Below are positions 53,246-60,444 of a stretch of 64,000 nucleotides of DNA, one piece after another (within the stretch, counting starts at the first letter, position 1; the number at the start of each line of letters is the position of its first letter). Made by a program: the position numbers and the translations under genes. The DNA lies in contig NZ_QEKM01000001.1 of NCBI RefSeq assembly GCF_003096555.1, positions 744,001-808,000 on the forward strand, written 5' to 3'. This DNA comes from Simplicispira sp. 125. Its GTDB lineage: Bacteria; Pseudomonadota; Gammaproteobacteria; Burkholderiales; Burkholderiaceae_C. The notes under the pieces are model-generated. The model saw nothing but the letters and a program-made list of their open reading frames with translations, did not search any database and was not told where the DNA came from.

Positions 53246-55015
53246 CTATTTCACTTCCGGGATGTTGGCGGCCGGGGCAGAGTAGCTCGCGCCCATCACG
53301 GCCTCCTTGCACTCGGGCCGCTTGGCCCATTCGGAGACCATCTTGCCGCCTGACGACGAGTGCAGCACGTCGTTGACCTCCCTGGCCCAGACGGCGATTT
53401 GCGCGAGCAGCTCGGGAGACGCCGCCTGCTTGGCCCAGATGCGCTCAAGGTCGATGCGGTCGCCGAGCTTTTCGGCGACCAGCGACACCGTGTAGGCGGT
53501 CACGTTGGCCTGAAAGGCTTGGAACATCGGCCGCAATAGCTTCTGCGCGTCGCGGTAAATCTTCGCCTTGGCGATCATGGCCTTGAAGTCGGCGACGCTG
53601 GGTAGCGGCGCCTCTTGGCCGTCGGCCGGCGTCAGGCCCGCCATGAACTTGTCGAAGTTCTTCTGCGAGCCGAGGCTGACGATGTCGGGCTTCTTATCCC
53701 AGGCGGTGATGTATTTGGCCAAGTCGGTCTTGGTGACGCGGCGGGCCGTCGGGATCGCCTCCTTCAAGGCTTTGAGCTTGGCTGGGGTGGTGCCCTCGCG
53801 GGCGAGCAGCGTGTTGTAGCTGCCCGAGGCGCGTTCGTAGAACCATTGGCCGACGCCGTCGGGGCAGTAGACCGAGCGCGAGAGCTTCTCGATCTCGACA
53901 TGAAAAGGCTTGTTGGCCGACAGGTCTGATTGCCGCACGGCGTTCTGGCTGTTGGCGAAGCGCGAGATGTCCGAGACGAGGGCCTCTTCCTTGGCCGAGT
54001 CCTGCGCGCGCATGACGATGATCTTGGCTGGCACCCGCACGCGGCTGAGGTCCGTGTCGGGATACTTCTTCTTTGCGAAGTAGATCGACGCGGTGGTTTG
54101 CCCGCCGTTGACGATTTGGAGGCCTTTGAGCCAGGCGATGCCGGCGGAGCCGTCCCCGGGCTTGCCCAGGCGCATCTCGTCGGCCACGATGACGATGCCA
54201 TTGTTGTAGGCCATGAATCGCTCGGGGGCCGAGCGCAGCGTGTTCTGGATGCCGGCGTTGACGCCCTTGCCCTTGACGCTGAGGAACGACCGCACGTTGG
54301 CTTCGAGCAGGCGCGCGCCGAACTTCTCGTAGAGCAGGCGCAGCGCCTCAGCAGGGATCGCCGTGAGGGCGTAGTCGTAGTCGTCGCTCTCGCCAGGCAC
54401 GAACACGCATGGCAGAGGCGCGCCTGAGACTTCCGTGAAATCGACCACCAACTCGTCGCGCGGCTTTCCCTCGGACCAATGCCGGTGCAGCCGCTCGATG
54501 TCCATCACTTCCAGGCGCACGGCCTTGCCGCCGATGTCGCGGGTCTTGAAGCTCTTGGACTTGGCGACGCGGTCGGTGATGACGTAGACGCGGATTTGCT
54601 CCAAGTCGTCGTAGATGGCCTGCAGCGTCTCGGCCAGCGAGCGCACGTCGCTGGACGGGTCGAGCTTGGGAGCCATCTTGCCCTCGGCGCACAGCGTCAG
54701 AAAGCGCAGGCACTGCTCGACGGCGGTCTTGGTCTCCGAGTCCGGCACGGGCGTCGGGACATCGACGTTGGCGTAGAGGCTCACGAACAAGTCGAGCTGG
54801 TCGCTCTCCTCGGACAGCGAATAGCCGCTCAGGCGCAGGTTGGCGTTGCCCACCTTGCCCTCAAAGTGGCACTCGACCGGCTCGAACGTCATGCCGATGT
54901 CCGACATGTGGTCCATCACGATGCCGGAGAACACCAGCTCCTCATAGAGCGCGCCGTCTCGCATCTGCGAGCGGACGGCGGCCTGCGTCTCGCGCAGGAA
55001 TTCAGGCAAATTCAT
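53246..55015 (-). CDS. AIPR-family (abortive infection phage resistance) protein
   Basis: The 589-aa protein matches AIPR. Characteristic stretches are the central FMAYNNGIVIVADEMRLG, LKGLQIVNGGQTTASIYFAK, a FANSQNAVRQSDLSANKP segment and the RSVYCPDGVGQWFYERASGS block. Family members are linked to abortive phage infection and to defence clusters; the molecular activity is not settled in my knowledge. It starts 2 bp after DUF4420. Confidence 0.9.
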   Translation of the reverse strand: MNLPEFLRETQAAVRSQMRDGALYEELVFSGIVMDHMSDIGMTFEPVECHFEGKVGNANLRLSGYSLSEESDQLDLFVSLYANVDVPTPVPDSETKTAVEQCLRFLTLCAEGKMAPKLDPSSDVRSLAETLQAIYDDLEQIRVYVITDRVAKSKSFKTRDIGGKAVRLEVMDIERLHRHWSEGKPRDELVVDFTEVSGAPLPCVFVPGESDDYDYALTAIPAEALRLLYEKFGARLLEANVRSFLSVKGKGVNAGIQNTLRSAPERFMAYNNGIVIVADEMRLGKPGDGSAGIAWLKGLQIVNGGQTTASIYFAKKKYPDTDLSRVRVPAKIIVMRAQDSAKEEALVSDISRFANSQNAVRQSDLSANKPFHVEIEKLSRSVYCPDGVGQWFYERASGSYNTLLAREGTTPAKLKALKEAIPTARRVTKTDLAKYITAWDKKPDIVSLGSQKNFDKFMAGLTPADGQEAPLPSVADFKAMIAKAKIYRDAQKLLRPMFQAFQANVTAYTVSLVAEKLGDRIDLERIWAKQAASPELLAQIAVWAREVNDVLHSSSGGKMVSEWAKRPECKEAVMGASYSAPAANIPEVK

Positions 55016-55017
55016 TC

Positions 55018-56028
55018 TTAGATCGCTCCCAGCTTCTTCAATGCGCCCTCGGCGCCGACGTTTTCGCCCGGCGCCTTGTCGAGGTCGATTTCATACATGG
55101 CCTTCATGATGCCCGCAGGCACCGAGCCCGCGGTCATGCGGGGGAAGTTGGCCCCGACCTCCACGACGCGCGTGCCGGCCTGCTCGAACTTCCTCAAATA
55201 GCGGTCGGCATGGGAGTCGATGTAGCCGGCCGCGAGCAGGCGCTCGGACAGCAGCCGCTCAGCCTCTCCATCGCCCTTGATCGCCTGCCGCATGGCCTCG
55301 ACGATGTCCGGCAGGTTCTGTCCACCCTCCGATTGCCGAAGGCGCGCGCCGGCCACGAAGAGGGGTTGGCGCGTGGAGTCGTCGAGTTGCTCAAGCGAGC
55401 CGATGCGGGCGGGGAATCCCGTTGACGACAGCGTGGCCTTGACCTCCAAGGCTCCTGCGCCGATCTCGAAGTCCTGGATGCCGTCGAGCGGCCCTACCCA
55501 CGACTCGATAGCCGTGGCAGGAGCCACGCCCGCTTCGATGATGGCCCGCAGCAGCGTGAGCTCGCCAATGAGGCCGACCTCGGCCTCGGGGCTCAGGGCC
55601 TGGCTCCCCTTGCGCATGAACTCCTGCCAGGCGCCGACGCGGCCGATGAAGACGCGCAGGAGCTTGCCTTCGTCGGAACCGGCCGCGACCGAGTCGTCCA
55701 GTGCGCCCACGACATCGCAGGCCATGGACGCGAAGAGCTCCGCGCTGCCTGCCGATTTGCGCGTCAGCGCGAGCCAGAGCTTGCCGCTGCCATAGGGGTC
55801 CGCGCGCTCGACGGAAAAGCCCTGGCCTTCAGGCAGCTTGTCGGCGGCGGCGAGCTTCGCACTGGGAAAGCACACCAGAACCGCCTCTGCGTTGTCAGGC
55901 GAGCGCCGGCCCGCCCGAAGCGGCAGCGGCCCGGCGGAGGGCAGGGCGATGGCCAGCCAGCCAGGCTCGGCGTCGACGCTGGTGAGCGACGACCAGGCCA
56001 TCAGGAATTCGTTACTCGGACGGGCCAT
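55018..56028 (-). CDS. DUF4420 / PD-(D/E)XK motif protein
   Basis: The 336-aa protein fits the DUF4420 (PD-(D/E)XK motif) family. It has GLIGELTLLRAIIEAG in the middle, then SWVGPLDGIQDFEIGAGALE with the active-site Asp, and LEVKATLSSTG with the ExK motif. It is likely a nuclease subunit. It overlaps the Z1 gene by 17 bp and is followed by AIPR. The Z1-DUF4420-AIPR order recurs in bacterial defence islands. Confidence 0.88.
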   Translation of the reverse strand: MARPSNEFLMAWSSLTSVDAEPGWLAIALPSAGPLPLRAGRRSPDNAEAVLVCFPSAKLAAADKLPEGQGFSVERADPYGSGKLWLALTRKSAGSAELFASMACDVVGALDDSVAAGSDEGKLLRVFIGRVGAWQEFMRKGSQALSPEAEVGLIGELTLLRAIIEAGVAPATAIESWVGPLDGIQDFEIGAGALEVKATLSSTGFPARIGSLEQLDDSTRQPLFVAGARLRQSEGGQNLPDIVEAMRQAIKGDGEAERLLSERLLAAGYIDSHADRYLRKFEQAGTRVVEVGANFPRMTAGSVPAGIMKAMYEIDLDKAPGENVGAEGALKKLGAI

Positions 56029-58954
56029 ATTCCTGCATCCAGTAGAGGAGGTTCACTTCGTATTCCACGCGGATGCCGTGCTCGGCCGACGGGAAGGCGA
56101 TGGCAAAGGCCATGATGGGCTTGTCCCAGCCGGGCACGACGAGGTTCTCGGGCGTGGCCGCCTTGCCCTTGTATGGCGACAGCGTGTAGAGCAGCAGCAG
56201 GCCGCGGTCCGCGTCGCCGCCGAGCCGGTCGCGAGCCTCGCGGATGCCCTTGCCGCTCGGGCTCGTTGGCAGATTGACGCGGCCTCGCGCAGGGTCGGGT
56301 TTCCACGCCGCGCGGGTGCGGGCGAGCGCGTCGCGCCACGCGTCGTCGTCGAGGTCGATGCCCTCGTCCTTCGGGTCGGTCAGAACTCCGATGGCGAACA
56401 CGCCTGCGTCCTTCGCGCCCGGCGCGTCGTCGATCTTGCGCGTTTGCAGCGACTTGGTCTCAAAGCCATTGGGGAAGGCGCAGGGCTCGCCGACGCCATC
56501 GCCGCCGGAGAGCAGGGCGACGCTCCATTTCTTCAACTTGCCGATGTCGAGCATCTTGGCGATGAAGTCGGAGATCACCGCGGCTTTGGCGGTGGTGGCG
56601 TTCGGATGGGTCGCGTAGGCTGCGAGGAACGCGAGGACATGGGACGCGTCCACGTCTTGCCACAGCCGCGCGCCGGGCCAAGAGTCAGCCTCGCCGTCTC
56701 GCGGGTATTTCGGCGCGTCCACGAACGCCGTCCCCAGGGACGCGACCAGCGCGCCGGTCGCGTCGAGGTTTGCCTGTTGGATCGCCGCGTCGCGGTGGAA
56801 GAGGATGGTTTGCGGTCGCGTGCCGCTGTAGGTCAGCGAGAGCGTCTGAGCGTTGCGCATCTTCAAGGGCGACGTGACCGTGAGCGTCTCATGCGACATG
56901 ACCTTGAGGCCGTATTGCTCAGGCGTGAGCTTTGCCTTGGCCATGAAGTCGAACTCTTCGCGCAGCTCCTCGGAGGCGTCGGCGATGTGGCCGAACCACT
57001 TGACCAAGTCCGGCGACGTGTAGAGCCGGCAGAGGTCCAGGTATCCGGGCCGGTAGCCGAACCAGCGGCCCATCTGCATCAGCGTGTCATACATCTTCGT
57101 GGTGCGGACGAAGTAGCTGGTGCAGAGGCCTTCGAGCGTCAGGCCCCGCGCCAGCTTGTCGCCGCCGACCGCGATGACCTTGAGGGCGGCGCCGGGCGTG
57201 GCGTAGTCGAGCGCGTCCTTGGCCATGCCGTTGATCGAGCGCACGTCGATGTCGTCGAGCACGTCGGGCAGCTTGTCGAGTACGTCGTCCCAGGAGGGTA
57301 TCGAGGGAGGCAGCTCCTCGGGCGTCGAAAGCTCGGCGACCTTGTCGCGGGTCTGGACGAAGTCCTCGTCCCATAGCTTGCGCATCTGAGCGAGCAGCTC
57401 GTCGGCGCCGCTGCCGCGGGTGATCTTCTGGCGCATCCGGCGCACGGCCTCCTCGACCTGCTCGCGCACATGGTCCTGCACCGCGACGTAGCGGGTGACG
57501 TGGATCAGCATGGAGCTGTGCTCGAGCCCTTGGCCCCGCAGCTCGCGCACCGCGCAGGCCAGGACGAAGGAATGGATCGCCTCGCGCAGGGACTGGGGAA
57601 TCGTCTCCTGGCCGTTGTGGACCGGGACGTGGGTCTTCTTGTGCTTGGGCGGCATCCACCCGGCCTCGGCCTCCGGGTCGTAGTGGTCGAGGATGCTGCG
57701 CGAGAGAGGCAGCGCGCCGACGCGGCCCTCCTTGGTGAGCTTGCCGAACATGCGGGCGGGGCCGACGTAGTTCGACGGCGCCGCCAGGTTGATGATGAAG
57801 GCCTTGGGGAAGAGGTCCGGGCCTTCGGCGACGGTCGCGCCCTTGTGGTGGATGTAGATGTTGGCGAATGGCGTGGCCGTGTAGCCCACATAAGCCTTGC
57901 GGCTGAACGAGTGCAGAACCCGACGGATGAGGCTGTTGATGGTCTTGGGCGAGTGCTCCTCGTCGGGCGTGCCGTCCTCGTTGAAGAGCTGTTCGCCCGT
58001 GTCCACCGACGCGTTGTCCGCCTCGTCGTCGATCACCAGCAGCGGCAGCTTCGTCACGAGCCTCCAGTCCTTTCCGTCCGGGATCGGGTGCTGAAGCGGG
58101 AGCGAGTAGGGGAGCGGGTGGGGCGTGTCGGCCACCCGCTTCTGAATCCACTTGAGCAGCTCGGTCAGGACGGTCTTTTGCTTCTTGATCACGAACACCC
58201 AGGGCCGCTCCTCGGGCGAGATGCCGTTGAAGTGTTTGGCGATGGCCTTGCTGAAATCTCCGTTCTCCGCGCGCGTCGTCGCCGAGTTGGTTTTGAGGTC
58301 TTCGCCAAACGCGGCCACGCCGATGGACGCCCCGGGGTCGCCGCCTTGCGTCGTCTCGTAGCCCAGGAATCCCTCCTCGAGGCGAATCTGGGTCTGCGAG
58401 CGCAGGTTGTTGTGCAGGCCCGCGAGCACGATGATGATCTTGTAGCCGGCGTCGGCGGCTTTGTTGATGAGGCCCGTGTAGTTGCTGGTCTTGCCCGACT
58501 GCACATGCCCGACGACCAGGCCGCGCCGGTCCCACGGATCGGCCCGCAGCGGGTCTTCGAGCAAGCCCAGGATGTCGCTGGTGGATTCGTCGAGGCCATC
58601 GACCACCACGTCCGAGAGCTTCGACTCTTGGTAGTCGCGGTAGCGGCGCCAGTAGTGCCAGTCCTTCTTGCGGGCGGCGTTGAGCCAGTCGATGTGGCCG
58701 GCGTCGTCCTTGAGCGTGGTGGCCTTGCCCATGCGGTGACTGAACCGCTGGATCAGCGTCGAGACCGCCTTGGCCTCGTCGAGCGGCACGGGCGGATCGC
58801 TGGCGAACATCGCAGCGGCGAGCTTCACTTTCTCGGCGATGTAGGCCGGAGTGATCTTGGAGGAGTCCTTCTCCGCCTTCACCAGCCGCTGCGCGGTGGC
58901 GATGACATCTTCAAGCAACTGGGCTTGCGCTGCGGCCTCTTCTGCTGCGGTCAT
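56012..58954 (-). CDS. Z1-domain helicase-like ATPase
   Basis: The 980-aa protein contains the Z1 domain. Walker A is VVGHVQSGKTSNYTGLINKA (residues ~150-170), Walker B LLVIDDEADNASVDTGEQLF (~315), and helicase-like AYVGYTATPFANIYI and LARGLTLEGLCTSYF motifs follow. Z1 is found in superfamily-2-like ATPases associated with restriction-modification loci. It probably acts on DNA with the DUF4420 nuclease. ATGA overlap with the HSP90-like gene indicates tight coupling. Confidence 0.9.
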   Translation of the reverse strand: MTAAEEAAAQAQLLEDVIATAQRLVKAEKDSSKITPAYIAEKVKLAAAMFASDPPVPLDEAKAVSTLIQRFSHRMGKATTLKDDAGHIDWLNAARKKDWHYWRRYRDYQESKLSDVVVDGLDESTSDILGLLEDPLRADPWDRRGLVVGHVQSGKTSNYTGLINKAADAGYKIIIVLAGLHNNLRSQTQIRLEEGFLGYETTQGGDPGASIGVAAFGEDLKTNSATTRAENGDFSKAIAKHFNGISPEERPWVFVIKKQKTVLTELLKWIQKRVADTPHPLPYSLPLQHPIPDGKDWRLVTKLPLLVIDDEADNASVDTGEQLFNEDGTPDEEHSPKTINSLIRRVLHSFSRKAYVGYTATPFANIYIHHKGATVAEGPDLFPKAFIINLAAPSNYVGPARMFGKLTKEGRVGALPLSRSILDHYDPEAEAGWMPPKHKKTHVPVHNGQETIPQSLREAIHSFVLACAVRELRGQGLEHSSMLIHVTRYVAVQDHVREQVEEAVRRMRQKITRGSGADELLAQMRKLWDEDFVQTRDKVAELSTPEELPPSIPSWDDVLDKLPDVLDDIDVRSINGMAKDALDYATPGAALKVIAVGGDKLARGLTLEGLCTSYFVRTTKMYDTLMQMGRWFGYRPGYLDLCRLYTSPDLVKWFGHIADASEELREEFDFMAKAKLTPEQYGLKVMSHETLTVTSPLKMRNAQTLSLTYSGTRPQTILFHRDAAIQQANLDATGALVASLGTAFVDAPKYPRDGEADSWPGARLWQDVDASHVLAFLAAYATHPNATTAKAAVISDFIAKMLDIGKLKKWSVALLSGGDGVGEPCAFPNGFETKSLQTRKIDDAPGAKDAGVFAIGVLTDPKDEGIDLDDDAWRDALARTRAAWKPDPARGRVNLPTSPSGKGIREARDRLGGDADRGLLLLYTLSPYKGKAATPENLVVPGWDKPIMAFAIAFPSAEHGIRVEYEVNLLYWMQEYGPSE

Positions 58955-60444
58955 TTCTTGCTCCCTAGTTTTGCGACAAGCGCCGGATATTTTTGGAACG
59001 GCTCGGTGCGCGCCATCGACTTGCGCGCCTCTTCGACGCTCAGGCCCTTGCGCTCGATCAGGTCGTTGAAGAGCACGCTGGCGACTTCGACCACGGCCGC
59101 GTTGGGCTCGCCTTCAAAGCCCGTGCGCGGGGTCTCTTTGTTTTCGGCCGTGTCGAGCCAGATGCGCTGCACGGGCACCGTCTCCTCGATCACGCGCAGC
59201 ATCGACTTGACCAGCGGCGCGAGCGCGCCCGCGCTCTCCAAAACGGCCGATACGGATGGGTGCGCCTCGTCGATCCGGTAGCGCATGCCGGCCTTGACCC
59301 GCTCCACGCGCCAAGCCTGCTCGATGGGGACATTGCCTTTGGCGGGCGCGGGCGTGCCGCGGTAGGCGAACACGCGCCGCGCGCGCTCGCGGGTGTTCTC
59401 GGCCAGCAGGGTGAGCCAGGGGCGTAGCGACACGGGCGGCCGGGCCGTCGATTTGCGAACGTCGATCTTCCAGTCGGCGTCGGCGGTGTTGGGGATGTCC
59501 AGGCGAATGCGCGCCAGGCGGTGGGCCTCCTCGCGGTTCCACGCCCGCGAGCCGCCCAGGCCCAGCCAGCCGCCCGCGACCAGCAGGCGCTCGTTGCGGT
59601 AGACATAGAAGCCTTGCTGCGCGGTCCATCCGGCTGGCCCGGCGTTGTCCTCAAACTCCTTGGCCGTCAGCTTGTCGCGGTGCGGCAGGACGTGCGCCTG
59701 CACCGTGACCGTCCCGTAGTCGGTGGGGTGGTTGCTAGGCGGCGACGACCAGGGTTTCGCGGGATGTCCCGACATGAAGGGGTCCCACGGCGTCACGGCG
59801 CGGCCATTGAGCAGCAGCTTGAGCTTGGCGCGAGACCCTTGGAGCAGGCGGTGGAAAACCATCGCCAAGTGGGACTCGACCGTGTCCATGAGATCGTGGA
59901 AGTCGTCTGACCCGTAGCCCGCGGTAACGATGCGGTCCATCGACTCCCACAGCACGAGGGTTCCCGCCTTCTTTCCCTTCAGGGCCGCGATGAATGGCTT
60001 GGAGCCTTGGGCCGGCCCCTCGAACAGAAGCCAGCCTCCGTCAGGGTCTGCCGCGAGCTCGTCAAGGTCCCAGCGCAGGCAGCTTGTGGCGCCGCCTTTG
60101 ACGGAGGCGACGGTGAGGCGGCGGCACTGCGAGAAGGAGGCCGTTTTTAGCCCCATGCCGAAGCGGCCCAGGTCGTGGGCCGAGCGCGCGTCGAGCGGAT
60201 TCTTGTCGCCGAGGCGCATGGCGCTCTCGAGCTCGGCATCGTCCATCCCGCGCCCGTTGTCGAGGATCGCCACGCGGCTGCTCTTGCCGTCCCAGGCGAA
60301 ATCGACGCGGACTTCCGTGGCGCCGGCCGAGACGCTGTTGTCGATGATGTCGGCCAAGGCCGCGCCGGTCGAGTAGCCCAGGCCCCGGAGGGACTCGAGC
60401 ATCGCCATCGCGCGCGGCGGCGCGCTTCGTGTCTTGGGCTTCAT
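58951..60444 (-). CDS. HSP90/MORC-like GHKL ATPase of Z1 defence cluster
   Basis: This protein of about 497 aa has an N-terminal GHKL ATPase: LGYSTGAALADIIDNSVSAG (N-box), VAILDNGRGMDDAELESAMR and LGRFGMGLKTASFSQCRR. A transducer-like domain (IRLDIPNTADADWKIDVRKS) and a C-terminal helical segment follow. It resembles ATPases that accompany Z1 proteins. The ATG at 60444 overlaps the sigma-factor stop (ATGA) and is preferred over an in-frame TTG at 60450. Confidence 0.88.
   Translation of the reverse strand: MKPKTRSAPPRAMAMLESLRGLGYSTGAALADIIDNSVSAGATEVRVDFAWDGKSSRVAILDNGRGMDDAELESAMRLGDKNPLDARSAHDLGRFGMGLKTASFSQCRRLTVASVKGGATSCLRWDLDELAADPDGGWLLFEGPAQGSKPFIAALKGKKAGTLVLWESMDRIVTAGYGSDDFHDLMDTVESHLAMVFHRLLQGSRAKLKLLLNGRAVTPWDPFMSGHPAKPWSSPPSNHPTDYGTVTVQAHVLPHRDKLTAKEFEDNAGPAGWTAQQGFYVYRNERLLVAGGWLGLGGSRAWNREEAHRLARIRLDIPNTADADWKIDVRKSTARPPVSLRPWLTLLAENTRERARRVFAYRGTPAPAKGNVPIEQAWRVERVKAGMRYRIDEAHPSVSAVLESAGALAPLVKSMLRVIEETVPVQRIWLDTAENKETPRTGFEGEPNAAVVEVASVLFNDLIERKGLSVEEARKSMARTEPFQKYPALVAKLGSKK

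Noticed and set aside
57470..59281. 603-codon plus-strand frame opposite Z1 and the HSP90-like gene
   Set aside because: Its composition is Val/Gly/Arg/Asp-rich without motifs, and the minus-strand genes carry clear Walker and GHKL motifs.
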